A program made the position numbers and the translations under genes. Below are positions 54,808-63,124 of a DNA stretch of 64,000 nt, in pieces (positions within the stretch are counted from its first letter, which is position 1; each line of letters opens with the position of its first letter). The notes below the pieces were generated by a model, which saw only the letters and a program-made list of their open reading frames with translations, was not told where the DNA came from and searched no databases. The stretch comes from Pantanalinema sp. GBBB05 (lineage in GTDB: Bacteria; Cyanobacteriota; Cyanobacteriia; Leptolyngbyales; Leptolyngbyaceae). Where the stretch lies: positions 124,001 through 188,000 of the forward strand of contig VRZD01000001.1 of assembly GCA_016743235.1 (NCBI GenBank), read 5' to 3'.

Positions 54808-55566
54808 CTAAAGGGCAGTCATAACTTTGATCAGTTCACGAGATAAGTCTGGTTGCGATCGCTGTTGTTTACCAAATAGCACTCCAGCTAGGAAGTAAAT
54901 ATTTTGAGAGTAGAACGCTTTACGCTGGTGGCGTAATTCAGTAATGCTAGTTTTGACTTTGGGTTCACAACTATAGTAACCAAACTGCAACGGTGAAATT
55001 AAAAAGTCATTAACCTGATAGCCTTGAGCGATCGCATAGTCGATCGTTTCTACAGGATTAGAGTAAGCCGAAATCATCAGTAGCGCGTTTTCACAGCCAA
55101 CAGTCAGCAGCTTTTTAGTAATCTCTGCTCCATCCTCGCCCCCATGTAGCGCTGGCATACAAATATCACTATCGGGTGCTGGGAGGTAGGGTGGATTGGC
55201 AATTAAATAATCCGCTTTAGACTGCAAACCCTGAAAGAAGCAGGTATTGTGAATGATATATTTATGGCTCAGTTTGTATTGTTGGGTTCTAGAGCGAGCC
55301 AACTCACAAGCTGATGGATTTAGTTCATATCCATGCACTAAGCCATTAAAGTTAACTTTGAGTAAACAGTTAATAACTGGGCTACCATCTCCAGCTCCAA
55401 ATTCAATTACTGTCTCACCCTGAGTACATTGGTTGAACACCATTTTTTCTAAGCACTGTGAGTAGAATTGAGATTCTTCAGGACAGAAGAATACCTCAGT
55501 TGGAGAATAGCCTGCAACCGTCGGTTCGGCGATCGATGTTTCCGAAATCAATAATGCTTCTTTCAA
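54808..55566 (-). CDS. Class I SAM-dependent methyltransferase
   Basis: A 252-residue protein with motif I VIEFGAGDGSP, motif II LVHGYELNPSACELAR and motif IV LIANPPYLPAP. The NPPY form is common in N-methyltransferases acting on amide or amino groups (for example glutamine or adenine) as well as in ArfB-type ones. It follows the heme-oxygenase-like gene by 101 nt on the same strand and is likely cotranscribed. Substrate unknown. Confidence 0.78.
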   Translation of the reverse strand: MKEALLISETSIAEPTVAGYSPTEVFFCPEESQFYSQCLEKMVFNQCTQGETVIEFGAGDGSPVINCLLKVNFNGLVHGYELNPSACELARSRTQQYKLSHKYIIHNTCFFQGLQSKADYLIANPPYLPAPDSDICMPALHGGEDGAEITKKLLTVGCENALLMISAYSNPVETIDYAIAQGYQVNDFLISPLQFGYYSCEPKVKTSITELRHQRKAFYSQNIYFLAGVLFGKQQRSQPDLSRELIKVMTAL

Positions 55567-55667
55567 GGTAAACCCTCACTTTAAATCATTAGGAAATCCA
55601 CCAAGCAAAATGCCTGGATCAAAAAGTTATGGTGCAAATTAACACCAAGTTGCTCAAAATCTGTCTG

Positions 55668-56798
55668 TTAAATAATCGCCTCAGTAAGCAAAGACTGTTC
55701 TGCTGCCTTAATAGCTTGAATAACAGCCGCTCCAGCCCGATCTCCTATTAGCTTTTCCTGGTCATAGCCCAACACTAATTCCCATGCCTGGGCTGGATAT
55801 TTCTCTGCCAACGGTAGAGCCACCTCATCCAGCATCCATTGTCCATGCCGCTCATCCTCACGGATATGCAGTTCCCAGTAGCCCATCGCCGTTTCTGACA
55901 ATCCTAATCGCTGTGCTGCCAGCATGTAGTCTGTATAGATCGAGGGACCCGCAATTTCAAAATAGGTCAATCCACCGTTATAACGGAGAAAATGTTGCTT
56001 ACACTCAGTCAACAAAAAGTTGTGATTGATCGAAGCTAGTACTTCCCAGGGAACTAAATCCAAATAGGCTTCTGGCTGGGTCTCTAAGTCTAATTCAGCC
56101 ATCATTTTGGCAAAAAAGGTCGAATGTTTACGATGAAAGCGACCATTACCATACTCTTCTAATAGTACTCGGATTAGGGTTGCCTGAATTTCATTACTAG
56201 CACCACCCAGAATCCGAGAAAGCCGACTCGCTTCTACTAAGCCATCTAAAGAGGCGATCGCCAGTAAGTGACGATAGCCTGCGGTGGTCATCTCTTCCCG
56301 CAAATACCGTTTGTTGTCTGATATGGGTGGATCTAAGTCTGCTTTGGCTCGTTCAATCAGTGCTTGTTTCACATCGAGCTGACGCAATTGATCAACATTT
56401 AATTGCGTCAATTCCCAGGTTTGCCAAGCAGTTTCAATGTGACTGCGTACCCACTGCAAATAAACCGATCGCTCGTTAATATAATGTTTTAGATCATCAA
56501 ACCAGAACAAATTCAGCCGATTAATACGATACAGAATTCGCTGTAAGAAACGGTTTGCCGATCGAGCAGTTTCAGGTACAGATGTGTTCGCATAGGCAAT
56601 ACTTAGTGCGGCTAGAAGCGTCTGCTCAAAGGTATTAACTATATCTGAATCACTAATCACTTGTTGATCCAAGTTCTCAGTTGTCAGAAGCTGGATAAAT
56701 TGCTGTTCTGCTCTAAGATAGTCTGGTGTCTGAGTCTCTACAATCAATCCATTAGGTATCCCCTGAGTAGCTAACTGGGGATTCAACTTGCTCATCAT
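55668..56798 (-). CDS. Heme-oxygenase-like diiron (HDO-type) protein
   Basis: About 376 residues, helical. The C-terminal 200 residues match the iron-containing redox enzyme / Haem_oxygenas_2 family: LEEYGNGRFHRKHSTFF, GGLTYFEIAGPSIYTDYML and ELHIREDERHGQWMLDEV supply the Glu, His and H-x3-D-x2-H ligands of a diiron centre. Members oxidise or cleave amino-acid or fatty substrates. I start at the ATG at 56798; an in-frame TTG at 56822 is less likely. Next gene on the strand is a methyltransferase. Confidence 0.75.
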   Translation of the reverse strand: MMSKLNPQLATQGIPNGLIVETQTPDYLRAEQQFIQLLTTENLDQQVISDSDIVNTFEQTLLAALSIAYANTSVPETARSANRFLQRILYRINRLNLFWFDDLKHYINERSVYLQWVRSHIETAWQTWELTQLNVDQLRQLDVKQALIERAKADLDPPISDNKRYLREEMTTAGYRHLLAIASLDGLVEASRLSRILGGASNEIQATLIRVLLEEYGNGRFHRKHSTFFAKMMAELDLETQPEAYLDLVPWEVLASINHNFLLTECKQHFLRYNGGLTYFEIAGPSIYTDYMLAAQRLGLSETAMGYWELHIREDERHGQWMLDEVALPLAEKYPAQAWELVLGYDQEKLIGDRAGAAVIQAIKAAEQSLLTEAII

Positions 56799-57225
56799 TC
56801 TTACTATGCCTAATCTATACAATTAAATCGCTATGCAGTAGGAACGGTAAACCCCGAAGATGTGGGAAATCGGCTCCGGATCATATCTGCGTGACCTAAT
56901 ACAACCATAGGAAAATGAACCTACTCTGTCCGTCCATCCAAAGATACAAATGTGTACTGAAGTGAATAAAATTACTTGGCTATAAAATCATTTTTCTCTG
57001 ATGGCTCACCTGATCGCCTAATCAGGCTGAGTCATCAGTATACTGATCCAGCTTTGCTAACTAAACCAATATTAGAGAAAATCTGCTCAAGAATTAATCC
57101 CTAATAAAGCAGATTTCTATAGTTGTCGAATTGATGGATGTTATCTCTTTTGAATGAAGTGCTCAATCCAGAACTTCTATAAGATTAGGCATGAAACAAA
57201 ATTTAGAACGTTTCAGGATTTTTGT
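56799..57225. other. Divergent intergenic region, 430 bp
   Basis: Contains a long stem-loop (56998-57038) and the promoters of both flanking genes. An in-frame upstream ATG at 57154 could extend the gene at 57226. Confidence 0.45.
56998..57038. repeat. Long imperfect hairpin
   Basis: CTGATGGCTCACCTGAT (56998-57014) pairs with ATCAGGCTGAGTCATCAG (57021-57038) except for one G-T pair and one bulged base. No T-run follows on either strand. Either an RNA hairpin in a leader or an operator-like inverted repeat. Confidence 0.65.
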
Positions 57226-57594
57226 ATGAATAAAGATTCAACTCCAAATATTGATCAAGCTCCCGGAGAAATTCGGCAACCAATGACTCCGCAAGAGGTT
57301 GATCCTGCACAAAAACAAGCTCAGAAGGAAGAACTCGATCGAGCTGGAAAAAGCTTATCCATTAATCCTGGCGATCGAATTGATAATTCCAAAACATTGG
57401 AAGAAAAAGCCAAACAGGTTGCCGTTGATGCCCCTGACATCACTGGCGATCACATCGTTGTTCCAACCTACTTCGTCGTTGATGAACCAGACGGAACAAA
57501 GAAAGCTTTACATCATGTAAAAGATGCTGAAGAAATCTCGGATGTGATTCGACAGGCGCGTGTCGATGAAAATGGTGAGCGGACTTGGTGGTAA
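57226..57594 (+). CDS. Hydrophilic hypothetical protein upstream of chaB
   Basis: A 122-residue protein, mostly polar and disordered at the N-terminus (PGEIRQPMTPQEVDPAQKQA), with a structured C-terminal end HIVVPTYFVVDEPDGTKKAL and RVDENGERTWW. No family recognised. I prefer ATG 57226, with AGGA 8-13 nt upstream; an ATG at 57154 would add 24 residues. It lies 35 nt before a ChaB gene and probably shares its transcript. Confidence 0.6.
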   Translation: MNKDSTPNIDQAPGEIRQPMTPQEVDPAQKQAQKEELDRAGKSLSINPGDRIDNSKTLEEKAKQVAVDAPDITGDHIVVPTYFVVDEPDGTKKALHHVKDAEEISDVIRQARVDENGERTWW

Positions 57595-57629
57595 ATCGGG
57601 ACAGATAGTAACAATCATAGGAGGTATTC

Positions 57630-57884
57630 ATGAATCAACTAAATAGCGACAATCTACCCCAAGATGTCAAAGAGTCATTGCCTGTTGAAGCACAAAACAT
57701 CTTTATTGCGGCTTATAATAGCTTTCTGACTAACAGCAAAGATGAGGCAGCGGCTCATCGGGTAGCCTGGCAGACGATCGAGCTAAACCCTCATTATACT
57801 CGTGGTGAAGATGGTAAATGGCATCGTTTACCCGATGAAAGTGCCCAAAACCGAAGTGCAGTTGCTTCAATGCCAAACTCTTAA
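57630..57884 (+). CDS. ChaB family protein
   Basis: An 84-residue small protein with the ChaB core: LPQDVKESLPVEAQNIFIAA (helix 1), then YNSFLTNSKDEAAAHRVAWQ and a WHR end. ChaB was named as a regulator of the calcium/proton antiporter ChaA, and ChaB-like proteins are frequent in stress-tolerant bacteria, but its role is not settled. It has a strong AGGAGGT site 7-12 nt before the ATG. Confidence 0.82.
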   Translation: MNQLNSDNLPQDVKESLPVEAQNIFIAAYNSFLTNSKDEAAAHRVAWQTIELNPHYTRGEDGKWHRLPDESAQNRSAVASMPNS

Positions 57885-57923
57885 TAGGCTGCAATCTGGT
57901 TTATTAAGATATACTCACGTGGC

Positions 57924-57957
57924 AATCTCGCTTGTTTAATTACAAGTGAGATTTTCA
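57924..57957 (+). terminator. Terminator after chaB-like gene
   Basis: AATCTCGCTTGT (57924-57935) pairs with ACAAGTGAGATT (57942-57953) with one G-T pair and a 6-nt loop, followed by TTTTC. Confidence 0.82.
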
Positions 57958-58008
57958 TCATTAGAGCAAATATTGAATAGGATATTATTTTTATTTAGGT
58001 AGTGAAAT

Positions 58009-59532
58009 TTGTCTAGCCAGCAATTTGTGATTGGAATCGATATTGGCACATCCAGCACGAAATCCATACTATTCGATATTCAAGGTCAAGCAATTCATAA
58101 ACAGCTCATTGAATATCCTTTATATTCTCCCAGCCCTTTAGCAGCAGAGCAAAATCCTGACGAAGTCTTGCTGGCAGTACTCAATACTGTAAAACAGGTT
58201 ATTCATCAGAGCCAAATCCTGCCGAGTCAGATTCTCTGTTTGACATTTAGTGCCGCGATGCATAGTTTAATTGCGATCGACACTAACGGAATTCCACTCA
58301 CTCATAGCATTACTTGGGCAGATGCTCGCAGTGGTCTGGTAGCACATGAACTTCAGCAAATTCCCAATATTCATCAGCTCTATCATCGTACAGGGGCTAT
58401 TCTCCATACGACGTTACCTTTGGTTAAACTAGTCTGGCTACGCCAAACCTATCCTGAAATTTTTCAAAAAGCCACTAAGTTTATCTCTATCAAAGAATAT
58501 ATTTTTTATCAACTATTTCAACGTTTTATCGTTGATTATGCGATCGCAGCTGCTACAGGTCTACTCAATTTAGCCACCCTAGATTGGGACGCAGAGGCTT
58601 TAGCGCTAGCTAATATTCATCCGACTCAATTATCCGAACTCGTTCCTACAACCCATATATTGCAGCCTATACATTCGGAACTAGCTGATGCTATGGGAAT
58701 TTTACCTGACACTCCTGTTGTGATTGGAGCTAGCGATGGAGTGCTATCGAACCTGGGATTAGGGGCTATTCATCCTGGTGCTGTAGCAATCACGATCGGG
58801 ACAAGTGCTGCTATACGCACAATTACTTGTCAGCCAATTACGGACCCACAACAGCGGTTATTTTGTTATCCCTTTACCGAACACCACTGGCTAGTGGGAG
58901 GAGCTAGTAATAACGGTGGGATTGTACTGCGATGGCTCCGGGATCAACTCGCCATTGCAGATGGCTATGAGTCATTACTATCCCTAGCGGCAATGGCTCC
59001 ACCGGGTGCAGCAGGTTTAATTTTTCATCCTTATATTCTGGGCGAACGATCGCCATTATGGACTCCAGATGCTAGAGGCTCATTCTTCGGCTTAAGCATC
59101 AACCATACAAAAGGGCATCTTGTGCGAGCCGTTCTAGAGGGAGGTCTCTTCAACTTACTCTTAACCTGGCAGGCATTGCAGGATACAACTGGTACCACTA
59201 CACAAATCCGAGCAAGTGGTGGGCTGAGTGTATCTGCCCTGTACCGACAGATGATGGCAGATATATTTAATCGAGAAATTATCGTGCCAACTCAACATGA
59301 AAGTTCTTGTTTAGGCGCAGCCATCTTGGGACTTTATGCATTTCGGATTCTAGATTCACTAGAAAGTAGTGCCCAACTCATTCAAGTGACCTATTCACAT
59401 CAGCCCCTGAGCCAGAATGTAGCGATTTATCAACAGATAATACCAATTTATCAACAACTTCTTGAGAGTTTTCTAGAGTCCTATTCATCGATCGCTCAAT
59501 TACAGTCAAGGCTAAATCATTCATACATCTAG
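58009..59532 (+). CDS. FGGY-family carbohydrate kinase, gluconokinase-like
   Basis: A 507-residue two-domain sugar kinase with TTG start. FGGY blocks: IGIDIGTSSTKSILFD (phosphate 1), SITWADARSG, IGASDGVLSNLG, AITIGTSAAIRT (adenosine region), GGASNNGGIVLRWLRD and GERSPLWTPDARGSFFG. This pattern matches gluconokinases (GntK/XylB-like), which make 6-phosphogluconate. Sugar specificity needs testing. Standing alone, it ends in a terminator shared with the convergent DUF4142 gene. Confidence 0.78.
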   Translation: MSSQQFVIGIDIGTSSTKSILFDIQGQAIHKQLIEYPLYSPSPLAAEQNPDEVLLAVLNTVKQVIHQSQILPSQILCLTFSAAMHSLIAIDTNGIPLTHSITWADARSGLVAHELQQIPNIHQLYHRTGAILHTTLPLVKLVWLRQTYPEIFQKATKFISIKEYIFYQLFQRFIVDYAIAAATGLLNLATLDWDAEALALANIHPTQLSELVPTTHILQPIHSELADAMGILPDTPVVIGASDGVLSNLGLGAIHPGAVAITIGTSAAIRTITCQPITDPQQRLFCYPFTEHHWLVGGASNNGGIVLRWLRDQLAIADGYESLLSLAAMAPPGAAGLIFHPYILGERSPLWTPDARGSFFGLSINHTKGHLVRAVLEGGLFNLLLTWQALQDTTGTTTQIRASGGLSVSALYRQMMADIFNREIIVPTQHESSCLGAAILGLYAFRILDSLESSAQLIQVTYSHQPLSQNVAIYQQIIPIYQQLLESFLESYSSIAQLQSRLNHSYI

Positions 59533-59538
59533 TAGTAG

Positions 59539-59586
59539 TTAACGCTTTATAGAATGACTCTGATCAATCACTCCATAAAGCGTTAA
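59539..59586. terminator. Bidirectional hairpin between convergent genes
   Basis: TTAACGCTTTAT (59539-59550) and ATAAAGCGTTAA (59575-59586) pair perfectly around 24 nt. It separates the kinase gene from the DUF4142 gene. Confidence 0.8.
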
Positions 59587-59626
59587 ATCTGATTAGATAA
59601 GTAATTTTGATTGAAACCAGATATGA

Positions 59627-60226
59627 CTATTTTTCTGTGACATCGTTAGACACAGACTGTGCCATCTGCTTATGTTCCTGAAGCGTTGGTAAGGTCTTGG
59701 CTGCCCAATTTTTCAAGTCTGGGTCTTGACCTTGATTAGCTTGTTGTTGGAATAGAGAAACAACCTTAGCATGATCTTGTTTCATCAGATCCATATAGGC
59801 ACGATCGAAAGCGGCACCAGACAAGCTCGACAAGTTAGCCTTAGCCGTTTGGTGTTGCTGATTCAGGGTTTGCGGTAATGTAATCCCTTTTTGAGCCGCT
59901 AACTGTTTCAGCTCATTATTCGCTTGTGTATGCTCTTGAATCATTTCTTGAGCATATTGTTTAACTTCGCTACTACCTGCACGTTCTACGGCTAGCTGCC
60001 CCAGTTGCACTTCAGTTAAACCGGCTTCCCCTGCCTGATTGGCAAATTGGTTATCAAGAGTGCTAATTGTACTGCGAGATTGAGCCACGGTTTGATCAGA
60101 TTGCAGAGTGGCATTGGGCTGATCTGGATTTGCTGCCCGTTCATTATTATTAGGAGCACAGGCAGAAGTAGCAGCAGCTAAAGCGATCGTACTCAGTACA
60201 GCAATAGTGGTTTTCAACAGTGTCAT
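59627..60226 (-). CDS. DUF4142 lipoprotein
   Basis: A 199-residue lipoprotein: signal LSTIALAAATSAC with lipobox TSAC, then a Gln/Asn-rich linker and the DUF4142 helical domain (NQFANQAGEAGLTEVQLGQL, QEMIQEHTQANNELKQLAAQ, MKQDHAKVVSLFQQ). The domain is ferritin-like, with conserved histidines (EHTQAN, DHAKV, EHKQM) that might bind metal, though function is unknown. Common in stress regions beside ChaB-like genes. Confidence 0.85.
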   Translation of the reverse strand: MTLLKTTIAVLSTIALAAATSACAPNNNERAANPDQPNATLQSDQTVAQSRSTISTLDNQFANQAGEAGLTEVQLGQLAVERAGSSEVKQYAQEMIQEHTQANNELKQLAAQKGITLPQTLNQQHQTAKANLSSLSGAAFDRAYMDLMKQDHAKVVSLFQQQANQGQDPDLKNWAAKTLPTLQEHKQMAQSVSNDVTEK

Positions 60227-60283
60227 TGATAGTATCTCCTATTCAGGTTAAATCGTTGAAAAACTTGTCATTGAAACCTGGGC

Positions 60284-60472
60284 TTATGATTGGGAGTCGG
60301 ATGTATCTCGTTGCAGGGCAGCTGGATTCACTTCAGTTTCTAAATCAGCATCGTAGGGATAACCCGTTTCTGGCTGAGTATCTTGTTCTTCTTGCCCAGC
60401 ATTCTGTCCCTTAGCAGCATCAGGATTAGGTTTCATTGATGTGCTTTTATGGCTAGCATGACCACTACTCAT
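60284..60472 (-). CDS. Small disordered hydrophilic protein
   Basis: A 62-residue protein of low complexity, rich in Asp, Glu, Gln, Ser and Ala, without hydrophobic core. The GGAG site 8 nt before the ATG makes translation likely. It lies 58 nt before the start of the DUF4142 gene and 22 nt after the stop of the baeRF gene, so all three may be one operon. Similar small proteins act as stress hydrophilins, but that is speculation. Confidence 0.55.
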   Translation of the reverse strand: MSSGHASHKSTSMKPNPDAAKGQNAGQEEQDTQPETGYPYDADLETEVNPAALQRDTSDSQS

Positions 60473-60493
60473 TGATATCGCTCCATTACTTAG

Positions 60494-61657
60494 TTAATAA
60501 CGAAATACTGCCGCTAATAATGCTTGATCAGGAACTTGATCTGGCTCAACTGCATACACTTCTCCCCCATTCAACAGAGTCTGAATTGCGGCTGAATTCA
60601 GTAAATCTTCGTCTCCAGGTTCAGCATCAGGATGAATGCTTAGCTCATTCGCCTGCGGATCAAAATTGCCCCATTCTTGAAGACCAACTGGGACAAATAA
60701 TTGTTCTACTCGCCCGTAATACGCCCCTGAAATGGCTTCTTTGAGGTCGGTAGAGGTTTTTCCCGTCCCGGTCAGTTCATGATAATGGGCAATCGCCTGC
60801 TGCTGTGTCTGCAAAAAGTAAGGTTCTACAATTGACCAAGCTTGAGCCTGTAGTTCTTCGGGTTTCAGGATTTCTGGATTCTCAGTAATACCGGATTCCA
60901 CTAAATGTTGATAAGTGTTGGCTTCTCGGTAAATTGGCATCAAGTATTCCACACCTGCTAACACTAAAGGAGCTGTTTTGTTACGAAGCATCTCATGCAA
61001 TGCTCGATCGATGAGATGGAAATATTGCAGAATATCCTGTTTGATATCATCCCGATCGGGGCTACCCTGACCATGAAATGAACCAGCCTGTGGCATCGGA
61101 TTTGCGGTTCCACCCTTCGAGGTACTGATGCGAAACTGACCATCCTGAGCGGTTTCGTCATACTGCAAGGCTTCATCCATACTCTGCGGTAAGCCTGCTA
61201 CTTCTAACTCCTCGACGCTGTAGCGACTACCCTGAAACACTCGCACTTGTTTTTGGCTCAATGCCAGAATATAAAATTCTCCATCTCCAGTGAGCAACGG
61301 CAGTAGAGGCTTAAGGTGGAAGCGATCGCTTACCACAACTAACTCTTCAAACTTGAGAGGCAAACAGTAGTAGCGGAAGAAACCTTCAGTCAAGAAAATA
61401 ACTAATCCCTCATCCTGATGTTGCCAAAACTCATGGCGATCAAGCTCCAGAGCAGGCTGAAGAAATGTTGTCGCGGCGCTGCGGCTGAAACCATGAGCTT
61501 GTAACTCAGCTTCGGCTTGCCTAATTAAATTCTTGAAGCGAATTGGGTTTTGTTGAGTTTCTACGCCGACCCGGTAAGCAGGCATATAGAGAGATACCCC
61601 AATGCTGCTGAATGGTTCCGCCAGTATTTTCAGTTCATCAATTGATAATAGACTCAT
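60494..61657 (-). CDS. Bacterial archaeo-eukaryotic release factor (baeRF) family protein
   Basis: A 387-residue protein. Sequence blocks such as VSLYMPAYRVGVETQQNPIR, FYILALSQKQVRVFQGSRY, HGQGSPDRDD, KTAPLVLAGVEYLMPIYREA and YYGRVEQLFVP correspond to the bacterial relatives of the eRF1 domain 2 fold. The GxG-type glutamine loop is not obvious (HGQG is present), so it may not catalyse peptide release; these proteins are thought to act in ribosome stress or defence. First gene of a probable operon with the 62-residue protein and DUF4142. Confidence 0.65.
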   Translation of the reverse strand: MSLLSIDELKILAEPFSSIGVSLYMPAYRVGVETQQNPIRFKNLIRQAEAELQAHGFSRSAATTFLQPALELDRHEFWQHQDEGLVIFLTEGFFRYYCLPLKFEELVVVSDRFHLKPLLPLLTGDGEFYILALSQKQVRVFQGSRYSVEELEVAGLPQSMDEALQYDETAQDGQFRISTSKGGTANPMPQAGSFHGQGSPDRDDIKQDILQYFHLIDRALHEMLRNKTAPLVLAGVEYLMPIYREANTYQHLVESGITENPEILKPEELQAQAWSIVEPYFLQTQQQAIAHYHELTGTGKTSTDLKEAISGAYYGRVEQLFVPVGLQEWGNFDPQANELSIHPDAEPGDEDLLNSAAIQTLLNGGEVYAVEPDQVPDQALLAAVFRY

Positions 61658-62084
61658 AATGTGAACTCATAAAGGGAGGATTGAGTCACTACCGAAAACT
61701 CAAGCTTGATAACTTACACCTATAAAGGTATCGCTGCTACAGAGCTTGCTCTTCATACTGTGGGGATAAGCTGTTCTCACCTAACGGGAAGAGTTAGCGA
61801 TCGCCATCCTATAGTTACGTAGTATTAATCAACACGTTTAGACTAATTCAGGTAGTCGGTAGCCATCTTAAAGACAATGGGAAAGTAATTGTAATTTATC
61901 TCAATCAAAGCTTTTGAAGCGCATTAAATACTTTGACAAACCTGAGTATTTATTCATACAGAGATTTGTTGTTGAAAAACTAAACTTGAGTAGGAGCTAT
62001 GGTTCGGTTAAAAGTAGGATTTATTTAGTCCACTTTTACGTTCATGATTTAGCCAGTTCAACTACTCGGCAGCAAGGTGGAACA
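61658..62084. other. Divergent intergenic region, 430 bp
   Basis: Holds the promoter of the baeRF gene and an open but unlikely extension (61914-62084) of the small plus-strand gene. No recognised signal. Confidence 0.4.
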
Positions 62085-62246
62085 ATGTCTATTGCCATGC
62101 AACTGCTATTGTTTTTGCTCATGTTAGCGGCTTTACTAGGGGCAATGGTTCGCATGGCAATTGCACTAGATGAAGCTGATATTGGACGGTTTTTACTTTG
62201 GATCTGTGTTGCATCAGTCATTGCTGGGATCCCTTCCAGATTGTGA
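62085..62246 (+). CDS. Small one- or two-helix membrane peptide
   Basis: 54 residues, with MQLLLFLLMLAALLGAMV and FLLWICVASVIAGI as hydrophobic stretches. Start ATG 62085 has GGTGG just upstream; the in-frame stretch before it lacks coding character. Next gene starts 8 nt after its stop. Real but unknown; confidence modest. Confidence 0.4.
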   Translation: MSIAMQLLLFLLMLAALLGAMVRMAIALDEADIGRFLLWICVASVIAGIPSRL

Positions 62247-62253
62247 TTGGGCA

Positions 62254-62483
62254 ATGCAGATGTTAGCAATAACTCTGGAGGAAGCTATAGCTAAAGTAAG
62301 TCCGATCGAAATCCAGAAGCATCTTAAAGGGATTGATTATCCTGTCAGTAAACAAGATCTGCTTGAACATGCTCAAAAAGGGGCGCAGATCAAGCAATCT
62401 GCCCAGTACTCAAACAATTACCCGATGAGAAATACGAGACTCCTGCTAAAGTGAGCCAAGCGATCGGGCAAGTTGAGTCCTAA
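62254..62483 (+). pseudogene. DUF2795 gene, frameshifted at a G run
   Basis: The first 43 residues (ITLEEAIAKVSPIEIQKHLK, then GIDYPVSKQDLLEHAQK) are a DUF2795 start. After the run GGGG at 62380-62383 the reading must switch: another frame gives ADQAICPVLKQLPDEKYETP then AKVSQAIGQVES and a stop at 62483, the normal DUF2795 end. One lost G (or two gained bases) explains it. Homopolymer errors are common in sequencing, so it may be intact in the cell. Confidence 0.8.
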
Positions 62484-62570
62484 TTGCGGTTAGCCTATCC
62501 CAGGACAGAGTGATTACTCCTAGCCATTAGATACCATGGAGGGATTAACTTCTCAACCGGGAGGTTGGTT

Positions 62571-62783
62571 ATGCAGGCTAGACAAAGTCTTGTTGGTACT
62601 AGTCCTCATTGTTATACCGCCAAAATCAAAGGGACCTTGAGCGAACTCATTACTCAGCTACATCAGGGGATTCATGATGTGAATGAGCCGAAAGCTCAAG
62701 CTCTTTTTGAGACTTCAGCTGAGGTGCTAAAAGGCTTATTAACAGCTTATATCCATTACGAACATCAATCCGGACAGCCATAA
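62571..62783 (+). CDS. Small hypothetical protein, 70 residues
   Basis: Starts at ATG 62571 with GGGAGG 8 nt upstream (in-frame TTG at 62565 is less likely). Content: YTAKIKGTLSELITQLHQGI, helical with an amphipathic middle (EPKAQALFETSAEVLKGLL) and HYEHQSGQP end. No family recognised. Followed by a hairpin terminator. Confidence 0.6.
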   Translation: MQARQSLVGTSPHCYTAKIKGTLSELITQLHQGIHDVNEPKAQALFETSAEVLKGLLTAYIHYEHQSGQP

Positions 62784-62814
62784 AACCAAATAATTTGTTG
62801 CACCTCGCCATTAG

Positions 62815-62845
62815 TCCTCAGTAGCTATCATTGATCTACTGAGGA
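62815..62845. terminator. Hairpin between convergent genes
   Basis: TCCTCAGTAG (62815-62824) and CTACTGAGGA (62836-62845) pair fully around 11 nt, between the small plus-strand gene and feoA. Confidence 0.75.
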
Positions 62846-62899
62846 TTGATCACAGGTTTAATTAACATATTTCACTGCCTTAGCTTTCCTGACAGGGAG

Positions 62900-63124
62900 T
62901 TAGCAGTCACAGGGGCGCAGATAAATATAATGGGCAATTTGCTGATCAAAGGCAGCACGGCTGCGACCAATTTTAATCACATACGATGGGAAGCGCCGTT
63001 CTAGCTCAATTTCCACACCCGGATAAATCCCCATTGCAAGTAGCTTCTTGACGATCGCATCATTGTTAGTTGCAAGAGCTGCGACAGTGGCAATCGTGCC
63101 CGGTTTAACAGTAGACAACATCAT
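62900..63124 (-). CDS. feoA: Ferrous iron transport protein A
   Basis: A 74-residue SH3-like FeoA domain: LSTVKPGTIATVAALATNND, KLLAMGIYPGVEIELERRF and FPSYVIKIGRSRAAFDQQIA. FeoA supports the FeoB pump in the membrane. It overlaps the feoB stop (ATGA) and is read after it, the reverse of the usual feoA-feoB order. Confidence 0.88.
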   Translation of the reverse strand: MMLSTVKPGTIATVAALATNNDAIVKKLLAMGIYPGVEIELERRFPSYVIKIGRSRAAFDQQIAHYIYLRPCDC

